NCBI GenBank assembly: GCA_036559195.1
Contig: DATBTN010000039.1
Span: forward strand, 1 to 64,000
Source: Candidatus Baltobacteraceae bacterium
GTDB lineage: Bacteria; Vulcanimicrobiota; Vulcanimicrobiia; Vulcanimicrobiales; Vulcanimicrobiaceae
Direction of reading: 5' to 3'
DNA length: 64,000 nt
The notes beneath the pieces are model-generated. The model searched no databases. It was not told where the DNA came from and worked only from the letters and a program-made list of their open reading frames with translations. The position numbers and the translations under genes were made by a program. Below, piece after piece: positions 8,034 through 16,410 of this stretch (position 1 is its first letter; each line of letters starts with the position of its first letter).

Positions 8034-8875
8034 TGCCGGATATTCAACAACTCGCCGATTCGATGCTGGCCGCAGCCGGTACGGTTCTCGGACGGCTCGT
8101 CGACGAGCCCATCGGTGCGTCGGGCACGAACCGCAACGATCACGAGGGCTCGATTCGAATGGAAGAAGGCCACCTCGTAACGGTGGCCGGCGTGCCGTCG
8201 CTCGGCGCGCAACTCGTCGTGCGTTTCGGGTCGGCCGATCTCGCGCGGGTCGTCGCCTTGATGCTCGGCGGGGCCGATGAGGGCGGCGAGCTCGGAGCGA
8301 TGCAGCTTTCGATCGTCTCCGAGACCGTCTCGCAGATCGCGGCCGCCATGGCCGAGCAACTCGCAAAGGAACTGGGCGCGAGCGCGGACGGCATTCACGC
8401 CGAGCTCTGCAACGACGCGACGAACGTACCGCCGCCGCCGTTTGAATCCTACGAAGGCACGATCCAAGTTGGCGAGATCGCGGCGCACGTCGCGATCGAC
8501 TTCGACGGGATCGCCGTGTCGAAAATCGCACCGCCGGCGGCGAAGGGGCCGCCCAAGCGCGAGGCCCCAAACGCGCAGGCCGTGACGTTCACGCCGATGA
8601 CGCCGACGCCGTCGCGCGCGGCGCAGCCCGGCCGAGCAAATCTGGACCTCGTCCACGACGTGCCGCTGCAGATCAGCGCCGTTCTCGGCCGAACCGGTTT
8701 GACGTTGCGCGATGTCGTGGCGCTCGCACCCGGAAGCGTTTTCGAACTCGACAAACTCTCGACGGACCCGATCGACCTGTACGTCAATAACATCTTGATC
8801 GCGCGCGGCGAAGTGGTCGTCGTGGACGACAAGTTCGCGGTAAAGATTAGCGAACTCAACCCGAACGTCGGGTAG
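8033..8875 (+). CDS. fliY: Flagellar switch protein FliY/FliN
   Basis: This C-ring protein has two parts: a CheC-like N-terminal half (about 1-150, containing ARVVALMLGG and ETVSQIAAAMAEQL) and, after a Pro/Ala linker, a FliN-type SpoA domain (about 200-280, with VLGRTGLTLRDVVALAPGSV and NNILIARGEVVVVDD). The fusion and the 280-residue length mark it as FliY rather than the short enteric FliN. I do not see an intact DxxxExxN phosphatase motif in its CheC-like half, so CheY-P removal may rest on the separate CheC. Coupled to fliM by a one-base overlap. Confidence 0.88.
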   Translation: MPDIQQLADSMLAAAGTVLGRLVDEPIGASGTNRNDHEGSIRMEEGHLVTVAGVPSLGAQLVVRFGSADLARVVALMLGGADEGGELGAMQLSIVSETVSQIAAAMAEQLAKELGASADGIHAELCNDATNVPPPPFESYEGTIQVGEIAAHVAIDFDGIAVSKIAPPAAKGPPKREAPNAQAVTFTPMTPTPSRAAQPGRANLDLVHDVPLQISAVLGRTGLTLRDVVALAPGSVFELDKLSTDPIDLYVNNILIARGEVVVVDDKFAVKISELNPNVG

Positions 8876-8883
8876 GGCCCATC

Positions 8884-9240
8884 ATGTCATCAGGTTTTTT
8901 GGGCCACTACATCCTCATGCTGCTCGTCGTGGCAGTCATGCTCGCCGGCTTATACATGGTCGCTCGCGCTCTCGGCCGCGGCCGCTTGATCGCATCGACC
9001 GGGAAGCGTCTGGTGAGCGTCGTCGAGTCCACGTACGTCTCCCAGAACACGACCTTGCACGTCATCAAGGTGGCCAATAGCTATTTCTTGGTCGGCGGCG
9101 GAGCGGGTCACCTTCAGACCCTGGCGGAGATTCCGGCCGAGAACGTCGAGCCGTGGCTGACCGAACAGCGCAATCTCTTTACCACACAGACCCAATCGTT
9201 CGCAGCGCTATGGCGAAATCTGCGAAAGCCCCAGCAATGA
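8884..9240 (+). CDS. fliO: Flagellar biosynthesis protein FliO
   Basis: A 118-residue protein with one strong N-terminal membrane helix (about 8-28, YILMLLVVAVMLAGLYMV) and a basic cytosolic domain containing GKRLVSVVESTYVSQNTTLHV and the FLVGGGAGH segment typical of FliO. FliO assists assembly of the FliP-FliQ-FliR export gate. Position directly before fliP supports the call. Its stop overlaps the chosen fliP start by 4 bp. Confidence 0.85.
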   Translation: MSSGFLGHYILMLLVVAVMLAGLYMVARALGRGRLIASTGKRLVSVVESTYVSQNTTLHVIKVANSYFLVGGGAGHLQTLAEIPAENVEPWLTEQRNLFTTQTQSFAALWRNLRKPQQ

Positions 9241-10046
9241 TCCGCGCGTTGCTCGTTCGTCTGTGGACCCGGCATCGCTTGTTCTTTGCCGTCGGCGGCG
9301 TGGCCGTACTCGCGCTTTGGGTGGTTCCCGCGATCGCGAACGCGGCGACCGCGCCGACCGCGCCGATCGTTCCGATTCCGCAGATCAGCTTCGGCGTCGG
9401 CCAAGCGCACAACCCCCGCGATGTTGCGACGTCGCTGCAGATCCTGCTCTTGCTCACCGTGCTTTCGCTCGCGCCGACGCTGCTCGTGCTCGTGACCTCG
9501 TTCACTCGCGTCATCGTCGTACTTTCGTTCGTTCGAACGGCACTCGGCACTCAACAAGTTCCGCCGAATCAGGTGCTGGTGGGCCTCGCGCTCCTGCTGA
9601 CGTTCTTCATCATGAGCCCCGTAATCAAAGACGTGAACGCGAACGCGCTCCAGCCGTACCTCAAGAGTCAGATTTCGCAGCCCGTCGCGCTCGATCGCGC
9701 GGCGCGGCCGCTGCGCGCGTTCATGTTCAAGCAAACGCGCGTAAAAGATATCGCGCTCTTTTACGGGCTCGCAAAAGAACCGCAGCCGGCGGCTCAAAAA
9801 GACGTCCCAACCTACATCCTGATTCCCGCGTTCGTCATCTCCGAATTGAAGACGGCCTTCGAGATCGGCTTCGCGATCTACGTCCCCTTCATCGTGATCG
9901 ACATGGTCGTCGCGGCGATCCTGCTCTCGATGGGCATGATGATGATTCCGCCGGTGATCATTTCGCTGCCGTTCAAGATTTTGATCTTCCTCCTCGTCGA
10001 CGGCTGGAACCTCACGGTGTCGGCGATCTTTCAGAGCTATAGATGA
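9237..10046 (+). CDS. fliP: Flagellar export gate protein FliP
   Basis: FliP is the main subunit of the type III export gate. Starting at the ATG that overlaps the fliO stop (ATGA), the protein has 269 residues: a cleavable signal peptide (about 1-30, ending AIANA), then the family blocks TSLQILLLLTVLSLAPT, SFTRVIVVLSFVR, and YILIPAFVISELKTAFEIGF, and a C-terminal helix pair with GMMMIPP and LLVDGWNL. An in-frame ATG at 9210 is possible but would place extra basic residues before the signal peptide. The fliQ ATG overlaps its stop by 3 bases of ATGA. Confidence 0.95.
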   Translation: MIRALLVRLWTRHRLFFAVGGVAVLALWVVPAIANAATAPTAPIVPIPQISFGVGQAHNPRDVATSLQILLLLTVLSLAPTLLVLVTSFTRVIVVLSFVRTALGTQQVPPNQVLVGLALLLTFFIMSPVIKDVNANALQPYLKSQISQPVALDRAARPLRAFMFKQTRVKDIALFYGLAKEPQPAAQKDVPTYILIPAFVISELKTAFEIGFAIYVPFIVIDMVVAAILLSMGMMMIPPVIISLPFKILIFLLVDGWNLTVSAIFQSYR

Positions 10047-10312
10047 ACTACGCCGACGCGATGACCTTAGGCCGGGACGCGATTTTCGTGGCCTTCGTGG
10101 TCGCCGCACCCGTGCTGCTGCTCTCCATGGTGGTCGGGCTCGCGATCTCGATTTTCCAAGCCGTGACGCAAATCCAAGAACCGACCCTCACGTTCATTCC
10201 GAAGATCCTCGTTTCCGCGTTGGCGCTCCTATTCTTCGGCCCGTTCATGCTCGCAATCTTGACCGATTTCACGAGCCGCGTCTTTACGCACGTCGGTTCG
10301 TTCGTCAAGTAG
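10043..10312 (+). CDS. fliQ: Flagellar export gate protein FliQ
   Basis: An 89-residue, two-helix membrane protein with the FliQ blocks LLSMVVGLAISIFQAVTQIQ and EPTLTFIPKIL. FliQ packs around FliP and FliR in the export gate. Length and order fliP-fliQ-fliR are canonical. Translation is coupled to fliP by an ATGA overlap, and fliR begins 1 bp after its stop. Confidence 0.95.
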   Translation: MNYADAMTLGRDAIFVAFVVAAPVLLLSMVVGLAISIFQAVTQIQEPTLTFIPKILVSALALLFFGPFMLAILTDFTSRVFTHVGSFVK

Positions 10313-10313
10313 C

Positions 10314-11120
10314 ATGCCCGATGTTTTTGGGCTGAGCGCGGCTCAATTCGAAACGTTCTTGCTCGTACTGATGCGCACCGCAACGATGCTCGCGGTCTTT
10401 CCGATCTTTTCAGCCAGTCAGATACCGTCGTACTCGAAGGTCGCGATCGCCGTCATCATCGCGTTTTTGCTTTACCGCACCGTGCCGGCCATCGCTCCGT
10501 TTGGCAACATGGGCGAATTGGTCGTTGCCGCGATCAGTCAAGTCGCGCTCGGACTGATCGTGGGCTTCGTAGCGCAACTCGTCTTCGCCGGGATCCAATT
10601 CGCGGGGCAGCTTCTCGATATCCAAATCGGCTTCGCGGTCGCCAACATCATCAACCCCACGACGCAGCAGTCGGTAACCGTGCTCGGCGAACTCGAACTC
10701 GTTTTGGCGACGCTGGTATTCCTTATCAGCAATTCGCACTTGCTGCTCTTGCAGGGCATCGGCGGTTCGTTCGACCTGCTGCCGCTTCCATACATCAATC
10801 TCGACCCGAGCGTTGCCGGGAACATCGTGGCTTTTTTTAGTCAGTCGTTTTGGATCGTTTTTAAGATCGCCGCGCCGCCTGCCATCGCGCTCTTTCTCGT
10901 CAACGTGGCCCTCGGGTTGATGGCTCGCGTCGCCCCGCAGATGAACGTTTTCGTGGTCGGCTTTCCGCTGCAAATCGGCATCGGCCTCATCATGCTCGCA
11001 ATCAGCGTGCCGATTTTGGTGGGCGTGGCGCCCCAGCTCTACGCGCAGATCCCGCATCAAATGGACGCGGTGATGCGCGGCATGGTCGTCTCGTCCCCGC
11101 TGCCGTCGCCAACGCCGTAG
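10314..11120 (+). CDS. fliR: Flagellar export gate protein FliR
   Basis: A 268-residue polytopic membrane protein of the export gate. Recognisable blocks are LLVLMRTATMLAVFPIF near the N-terminus, GLIVGFVAQLVFAGIQFAGQ, and near the C-terminus LMARVAPQMNVFVVGFPLQI. It ends inside a strong inverted repeat and is followed by a convergent lipoprotein gene, so the transcription unit that includes fliR stops here; flhB resumes beyond with its own promoter-like site. Confidence 0.95.
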   Translation: MPDVFGLSAAQFETFLLVLMRTATMLAVFPIFSASQIPSYSKVAIAVIIAFLLYRTVPAIAPFGNMGELVVAAISQVALGLIVGFVAQLVFAGIQFAGQLLDIQIGFAVANIINPTTQQSVTVLGELELVLATLVFLISNSHLLLLQGIGGSFDLLPLPYINLDPSVAGNIVAFFSQSFWIVFKIAAPPAIALFLVNVALGLMARVAPQMNVFVVGFPLQIGIGLIMLAISVPILVGVAPQLYAQIPHQMDAVMRGMVVSSPLPSPTP

Positions 11121-11155
11121 AGAGATGCGGCGCAACCGCGCCCTCCTACGGCGTT
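11111..11155. terminator. Bidirectional terminator-like cruciform
   Basis: AACGCCGTAG (11111-11120) and CTACGGCGTT (11146-11155) form a perfect ten-pair stem. Between them GGCGC/GCGCC (11129-11133 and 11138-11142) form a second stem with a 4-nt loop. It lies between the convergent fliR and vgb-like genes and includes the fliR stop codon. No long T-run is present, so its efficiency is uncertain. Confidence 0.6.
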
Positions 11156-11165
11156 GCCGTTGCTT

Positions 11166-12203
11166 CTAGTAGCTGAGCTGACCGATCTTGCCGGCCGCAG
11201 TCTCGGTGAAGTAGACGCGGCCGTCGGAGCCTAACGCCGCAAAGGCGGGTTGCGCGTTCGCCGTGGTGATGGCGAACTCTTTAACCCCGGGCGTTCCGAG
11301 GATCGTCGCTTGCCCGACCTTGTTCTGGAGCGGATCGAGGAAGTAGAACGCGTTATCGGTGCCGAGGACCAGCCCGCTGGCTGACGTCGCGGGTGCGAGC
11401 GACGATTCGGGATCCATCGTGCCCTGCGTGGTCATGTGTCCGAGCTTGACGGCGCCCGTTTCGACGAACCACAGCTGGCCGTCGGGACCGATCGCGATGG
11501 ACCCGGGCTGCGCGTTGGCGCTCGTCGTCGGCGTCTCGAAGGTGATCGCACCGGCGGTCGTGATGCGAGCTACCTTGGATGCCGCAGCCTCGGTGAAGTA
11601 CAGCGCGCCGTCGAGCCCGGCCACGATATCGGTCGGCGCCGCGTTGGCGGTCGTCGTCGGATATTGCACGACTGCGGGCGTCGCCGCCATCGGATTGATG
11701 GCCCCGATCGCCGATGCGTTCTTCTCCGCGAACCACAGTTGACCGTCGGGACCGGGGGTGATTCCGGCCGCGCCTGCGTTGGCCGCGGGAATCGCGTACT
11801 CGGTGAAGGTGCCGCTGGTCGACATGCGAGCGATCCGGTTGCCGGCCTGTTCGGTGATCCAGAGATTGTGGTCGGACCCGGTCGCGATCGCATAGGGGCC
11901 GCTCCCGGCCGTCGGCATCGCATACTCGGTGACGCTGCCGTTGCTCTCGATGCGGCCGATTTTATTGCCGGCCTGCTCGGTAAAATAGATCAATCCATCG
12001 GGACCGCGCGTGAGGCCTTCCGGCTGCGAGCCGGCGGTGGGCACGGCGAATTCGCCGGAGACGGTGGGTGCCGTCGACGGTTGCGCGGTCGGAACCGCGT
12101 TTATGGTGCCGCCCTTGCCGCAGGCGGCAAGAGCAAGCAGGCTTAGTAGAGCGAGGGGGGCGAGGGTGGCAAAACTCGTCCTGAGCCGGGCGTTGGGCCG
12201 CAT
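11166..12203 (-). CDS. Vgb-like beta-propeller lipoprotein
   Basis: A 345-residue exported lipoprotein: signal peptide with lipobox LLALAAC (Cys near residue 28), a short Thr/Pro linker, then six or so blades each bearing a GPDG-L-[WY]F-[TV]E type strand (for example GPDGLIYFTEQ, GPDGQLWFAEK, GPDGQLWFVET). This is the virginiamycin B lyase-like/NHL propeller fold. Real Vgb is a cytosolic streptogramin lyase; a lipid-anchored copy is more likely a binding or unknown-substrate protein. It is on the opposite strand to, and interrupts, the flagellar cluster between fliR and flhB, which looks like a later insertion. Confidence 0.8.
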   Translation of the reverse strand: MRPNARLRTSFATLAPLALLSLLALAACGKGGTINAVPTAQPSTAPTVSGEFAVPTAGSQPEGLTRGPDGLIYFTEQAGNKIGRIESNGSVTEYAMPTAGSGPYAIATGSDHNLWITEQAGNRIARMSTSGTFTEYAIPAANAGAAGITPGPDGQLWFAEKNASAIGAINPMAATPAVVQYPTTTANAAPTDIVAGLDGALYFTEAAASKVARITTAGAITFETPTTSANAQPGSIAIGPDGQLWFVETGAVKLGHMTTQGTMDPESSLAPATSASGLVLGTDNAFYFLDPLQNKVGQATILGTPGVKEFAITTANAQPAFAALGSDGRVYFTETAAGKIGQLSY

Positions 12204-12277
12204 GTACTCTCCTTGGGATGGGGGTGGAACGACCTGGCGCTATTCGCCGTCCGCGCCGTAAAGACTGCGTTGCGCGC

Positions 12278-12305
12278 TGAAGGCTACGCCCCTTCCAACC
12301 GATGA
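12278..12305 (+). promoter_or_regulatory. Sigma-28-like promoter for flhB
   Basis: TGAA, 16 nt, ACCGATGA, matching the layout of the sites before fliK, motA and cheY. Because the candidate ATG at 12302 lies inside the -10, this supports the later flhB start at 12338. Confidence 0.45.
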
Positions 12306-12337
12306 TAGCTGTAGGCGCTCTTCACGGGCGCCGTTCT

Positions 12338-13402
12338 ATGCCGAGACCAGAACAAACCGAAAGAGCCACTCCGAAGCGCAAAGAAGAAGCGCGCAAGCGT
12401 GGCCAGGTAGCAAAGAGTCCAGACCTTGCCGGTGCCGCGATCTTTCTAGCGGTCGTATTCGTGCTGCACTCGAACATGATGCAGGCCCTCGGCGGCATCG
12501 GCGGGACGATGCAGAGCATCCTCGTCGGTCTCCACCAGCGTCAGGAATTTACGATCGTTTCGGTGTGGATGCTCTTCGTGCAGGCGTTCGGCGGCGCGGC
12601 GATGTTGCTGCTCGTGCTTTTCGGAACGGCATTGGGTATCGGCTTGCTCGCAAACTATCTGCAAGTCGGCGTCCTCTTCACGCTCAAGTCGATCACGCCG
12701 AGTTTTTCCAAGATCAACCCGGCGACCGGCTTGAAGCGGATGTTTTCCAAGCAAGTGTTGGTCAATCTCGTAAAGCAGCTGCTCAAACTCACGGCCGTCT
12801 TCATCATCATTTACACGAGCATCGCGGGCAACCTCGACATGTTCTATCGTTTCGCCGGCCTCGCGCCGCAGGCGATGGTGAGTTACGTCAACGACATCGT
12901 CTTCGGGATCGGCTGGAAGTTCGGGTTTCTACTGGTGGCCGTTGGGCTGCTCGACTTCGGCTACGAGAAGTGGAACAACGAGCAAAGCCTCAAGATGTCC
13001 AAGCAAGAAGTGAAGGACGAGTACCGTCAATCCGAGGGCAATCCCGAGGCGAAGGGCGCGTTCAAACGGCGCCAGCGCGAGTTTGCCCGCCGGCGGATGA
13101 TGTCGGCCGTGCCCACCGCCACCGTCGTCGTTACCAACCCGACGCACTACGCCGTGGCGCTCGGATGGGACGAATTGAAGATGGATGCCCCGGTCGTCGT
13201 CGCCAAGGGCGCGGACTTGATCGCTAAGCGAATCCGCGAGATTGCCGAAGAACATGGTGTGCCGATCATGGAGAACCCGCCGCTCGCGCGGACGCTGTAC
13301 GCGAAGGTCGACCTCGATGGGGCGATTCCGCCGAACATGTACGCAGCCGTCGCGCAAGTGATTGCCTTCGTCTTCAAACTCAAACGAAAGACCATCGCCT
13401 AA
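12338..13402 (+). CDS. flhB: Flagellar export switch protein FlhB
   Basis: FlhB switches export from rod/hook to filament substrates by self-cleavage. The start at 12338 gives the typical beginning PRPEQTERATPKRKEEARKR and VAKS and 354 residues; the ATG at 12302 adds 12 atypical residues and overlaps a promoter-like site. Four membrane helices occupy about 30-215, and the cytosolic domain contains the autocleavage motif N267-P268-T-H in VVTNPTHYAVAL, followed by PVVVAKGADLIAKRIREIA and ENPPLARTLY. A dispersed repeat directly follows it. Confidence 0.95.
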   Translation: MPRPEQTERATPKRKEEARKRGQVAKSPDLAGAAIFLAVVFVLHSNMMQALGGIGGTMQSILVGLHQRQEFTIVSVWMLFVQAFGGAAMLLLVLFGTALGIGLLANYLQVGVLFTLKSITPSFSKINPATGLKRMFSKQVLVNLVKQLLKLTAVFIIIYTSIAGNLDMFYRFAGLAPQAMVSYVNDIVFGIGWKFGFLLVAVGLLDFGYEKWNNEQSLKMSKQEVKDEYRQSEGNPEAKGAFKRRQREFARRRMMSAVPTATVVVTNPTHYAVALGWDELKMDAPVVVAKGADLIAKRIREIAEEHGVPIMENPPLARTLYAKVDLDGAIPPNMYAAVAQVIAFVFKLKRKTIA

Positions 13403-13409
13403 TGGCCTG

Positions 13410-13470
13410 GTCCTTCGACAAGCTCTCGTCCTTCGACAAGCTCTCGTCCTTCGACAAGCTCAGGATGACA
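13410..13470 (+). repeat. Dispersed repeat, three tandem units, before flhA
   Basis: Two copies of GTCCTTCGACAAGCTCTC are followed by a third unit ending in AGCTCAGGATGACA. The element fills the flhB-flhA gap and stops 7 nt before the flhA GTG, so the flhA ribosome site is made by its edge (GATGACAGAGAG). Confidence 0.9.
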
Positions 13471-13477
13471 GAGAGTC

Positions 13478-15619
13478 GTGGCTAGTACGCAGGTTCCGGC
13501 TCCCTCATCGGGGGGAATCGTCACACGTATTGGAGCGAGTGCACCCATCTGGGTGGCCGGCGCTTCGGTGATGCTCGTCATCTTGATGATCGTGCCGATC
13601 CCGCCCGAGTTGCTGGATCTGTTTCTTTCTCTCAATATTATGATCGCGTTGCTGATCATCGGCACGAGCTTGTACGCGGAGAACGCGCTGCAGTTTAGCG
13701 TGTTTCCGACCTTGCTGTTGATCGTCACGCTTTTCCGGCTTTCGCTCAACGTCACCGCGACGCGCGCGATCCTCCTCCATGGCTATGCGGGCCAGGTGAT
13801 CGAGTTCTTCGGCAATATCGTTGTCGGCGGCAACTATGCCGTGGGCTTCGTGATCTTCTTGATTCTCATCGTCATTCAGTTCGTCGTCATCACCAACGGC
13901 GCCGGACGCGTCGCCGAAGTCGCCGCGCGCTTCACGCTCGATGCCATGCCGGGCAAACAGCTCGCGATCGACGCGGACCTTAACGCCGGGCTCATCACGG
14001 AGTCGGACGCACGCCAACGCCGCAAGGATATCCAGCGTTCGGCCGATTTCTACGGCGCGATGGACGGCGCGAGCAAGTTCGTGCGCGGCGATGCGATCGC
14101 GGCGCTCATCATCGTCGCGATCAACACGGTCGGCGGCTTCATCGTCGGCATCTTTCAGCAGCACATGGGAATCATCCAGGCGCTGCAGCATTTCACGCTG
14201 CTCACCGTGGGTGAGGGCATCGTCACGCAAGTCCCGGCATTGCTGATCTCGACGGCGACCGGCATCATCGTCACGCGCGCCGCATCCGAATCGAACTTCG
14301 GTTCGGATTTAACCAAACAGCTGGCCGCGCAGCCGACCGCGATCCTGATCGCGGCCATCATGACCGGGATCTTCGGTTTGGCGGGTTTGGCGCGCTGGTT
14401 TATGCTCCCTATCTCGCTCTTGCTCTTCGTGTTTTGGCTGCGCCGCCGCCGGATGACGGCGGCCGCCGGCCCGGGCGGCGTGCTGCCCAGCGCAGCGCAG
14501 GCAGCGGCCGTGGCCGGCGGCTCGAGCACGCCGATCGCCAAGGGTGCGGAGAGCGTCATACCGCTGCTTTCCTACGATCCGATGGAGCTAGAGATCGGCT
14601 TCGGGCTCATTCCGCTCGTCGACGTCGGACAGGGCGGCGATTTGCTCGAACGCATCACGCTCATTCGCCGTCACGCCGCGCGCGATCTCGGCATCGTCGT
14701 GCCCCCGATTCGCGTGCGCGACAACCTGCAGCTCAAACCCAGCAGCTACGTCGTAAAGATCTACGGTCTCGAGGTCGCCTCGGCGGAAGTGATGGTGAGC
14801 CGATTGCTCGCGATGAACCCGGGAACGGCGACCGCGCCGATCGACGGGATCGCGACGACCGAGCCGGCGTTCAATCTGCCGGCGCTCTGGGTTCCCGAAT
14901 CCTCGCGAGCGGAGGCGGAGATGGCGGGCTACACGGTGATCGATCCGACCAGCGTTATCGCAACGCACCTGACCGAGATCATCAAGAACCACTCGCCCGA
15001 TTTGCTCGGCCGCCAAGAAACCTCGGCGCTGCTCGACAACGTCAAGACGCACTACCCCGTCGTCGTCGAAGAACTCGTGCCGAATCTGTTGACCGTCGGC
15101 GAAATCCAACGCGTCATGCAGAACTTGCTGCGCGAGCGCATCCCCGTACGCAATCTCTTATTGATTCTCGAGACGCTCGCCGACGCCGCACGCGTCAGCA
15201 AAGACGTCGATTTTCTCACCGAGAAAGTTCGCGGCGCGATGGCGCGCCACATCTGCGCCGAGTATGCCGAGGACGGCCTGCTCTCCGTCATCACCGTCGA
15301 TCCGCGCCTGGAATCGCTGCTGGGCGAAGCCGTGCGCCGCGGCGAAGATGCCTACGCGCTGCTCGATCCGAATACGGTTGCGAAGATCTATTCGTCGCTG
15401 ACCAAGCAAATGGCCACGGCGCAGGGAGCGGGCTTGCATCCGATCGTTTTGGCTTCGCCGTCGGTGCGCTTGGCACTCAAACGCCTGACGGAACGGGCCG
15501 CCCCGCAACTGGTCGTGCTCTCCTATTCGGAGATCGCGCCGGGCTTACGCGTCGAATCGATCGGGCAGATCTCGACGACCGATGAGGCGAACGAACCGAT
15601 GGGGAGCGCGGCACCGTGA
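13478..15619 (+). CDS. flhA: Flagellar export apparatus protein FlhA
   Basis: FlhA is the large export-gate subunit that docks substrates and uses the proton-motive force. The 713-residue protein has the N-terminal membrane half (about 20-330) with LLDLFLSLNIMIALLIIGTS, FPTLLLIVTLFRLSLNVTAT and the conserved cytosolic loop GVDAR-like segment KQLAIDADLNAGLITE, and a C-terminal cytosolic half beginning around PMELEIGFGLIPLVD. The GTG at 13478 is used: it is the first start after the repeat and gives a normal N-terminus. Its stop overlaps the next GTG start (GTGA). Confidence 0.96.
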   Translation: MASTQVPAPSSGGIVTRIGASAPIWVAGASVMLVILMIVPIPPELLDLFLSLNIMIALLIIGTSLYAENALQFSVFPTLLLIVTLFRLSLNVTATRAILLHGYAGQVIEFFGNIVVGGNYAVGFVIFLILIVIQFVVITNGAGRVAEVAARFTLDAMPGKQLAIDADLNAGLITESDARQRRKDIQRSADFYGAMDGASKFVRGDAIAALIIVAINTVGGFIVGIFQQHMGIIQALQHFTLLTVGEGIVTQVPALLISTATGIIVTRAASESNFGSDLTKQLAAQPTAILIAAIMTGIFGLAGLARWFMLPISLLLFVFWLRRRRMTAAAGPGGVLPSAAQAAAVAGGSSTPIAKGAESVIPLLSYDPMELEIGFGLIPLVDVGQGGDLLERITLIRRHAARDLGIVVPPIRVRDNLQLKPSSYVVKIYGLEVASAEVMVSRLLAMNPGTATAPIDGIATTEPAFNLPALWVPESSRAEAEMAGYTVIDPTSVIATHLTEIIKNHSPDLLGRQETSALLDNVKTHYPVVVEELVPNLLTVGEIQRVMQNLLRERIPVRNLLLILETLADAARVSKDVDFLTEKVRGAMARHICAEYAEDGLLSVITVDPRLESLLGEAVRRGEDAYALLDPNTVAKIYSSLTKQMATAQGAGLHPIVLASPSVRLALKRLTERAAPQLVVLSYSEIAPGLRVESIGQISTTDEANEPMGSAAP

Positions 15620-16299
15620 TATTTAAGTTGTTTGGCGGCGCGAATGCGAAGAAGAAGAAGAAACTCGATGCGCAGCAGCTTCCCGCGATACACGCGTTCG
15701 TCGACGTTACCGTGATGGGGCGTTCGATGAAATCGGTCTCGATCGAGGATATCGGCGAGAAAGAGATCGTGACCGGCGAGGCTCTCGGACGAGCGGGCGA
15801 GACCGCCGCGTTCATCTATCAAAACGAGCACGGCCGCTTTCGCTTTTCGACCCGGGTGGTCGGATTCGGCGGGGGGCGAACCCGGTTCGAACTACCCACC
15901 TTCATCGAACCGTTGGGCGGCGGCACGGAAGACGGTCAAAAGCGCGCCAGCCTCCGCCTCGACACGCTCGTCCCCGGCTTCTGGCGATTCGCCCCCAGCT
16001 GCCAGGGCGTGGGCGAGTTCATGAAGGGTAGCGTCCGGGATATCAGCCGGGGCGGCTGCTCCCTCATTACCGATCGCCGGTTCAAGATCGGGCAGATGCT
16101 CGAGCTTAAACTCCAGCTGCGTGCCGATTTCGCACCGCTGCAGGTCTTCGGCGAAGTCGTCCGGGTCGAGCAGATCCCAACCTCGGGGAAATTCTCTCAC
16201 GGCTTGCGCCTGCATGGCACGCGCGAGGACGAAGAGCGCGCGATCCTGGAGTTCATCCACCGGCGGCAAGCCGACCTTCGCAACCGGGGCCTCGCCTAG
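15616..16299 (+). CDS. PilZ-domain c-di-GMP-binding protein (YcgR-like)
   Basis: A 227-residue cytosolic protein with an N-terminal YcgR-type beta domain (about 25-100) and a C-terminal PilZ domain. The c-di-GMP signature is complete: R110-x3-R114 followed by D142-x-S144-x2-G147. YcgR-type proteins bind the flagellar motor and slow it when c-di-GMP is high. Its GTG start overlaps the flhA stop, so it is made with the export apparatus; it takes the place where many clusters carry flhF and flhG, which are absent here. A Lys-rich patch at residues 12-16 may contact membrane or nucleic acid. Confidence 0.85.
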   Translation: MIFKLFGGANAKKKKKLDAQQLPAIHAFVDVTVMGRSMKSVSIEDIGEKEIVTGEALGRAGETAAFIYQNEHGRFRFSTRVVGFGGGRTRFELPTFIEPLGGGTEDGQKRASLRLDTLVPGFWRFAPSCQGVGEFMKGSVRDISRGGCSLITDRRFKIGQMLELKLQLRADFAPLQVFGEVVRVEQIPTSGKFSHGLRLHGTREDEERAILEFIHRRQADLRNRGLA

Positions 16300-16319
16300 C
16301 GAAGCGCCCCGGATGGCCT

Positions 16320-16347
16320 TAAAGTACTAGTGGGATTCTACCGATGA
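16320..16347 (+). promoter_or_regulatory. Sigma-28-like promoter for cheYCAW
   Basis: TAAA, 16 nt, ACCGATGA: the best of the four matching sites in the window. The expected start near 16354 leaves a leader of about 55 nt before cheY. Confidence 0.5.
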
Positions 16348-16410
16348 AGTTCAAGGAGAGCACGCGCTCGTTATAGCGATGTGCGTGCCCCATTTTCAAA
16401 GGAGCAGCCA

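Noticed and set aside
12302-12337. Earlier start for flhB
   Set aside because: It lacks a ribosome site, overlaps a promoter-like -10 and adds residues unlike FlhB proteins.
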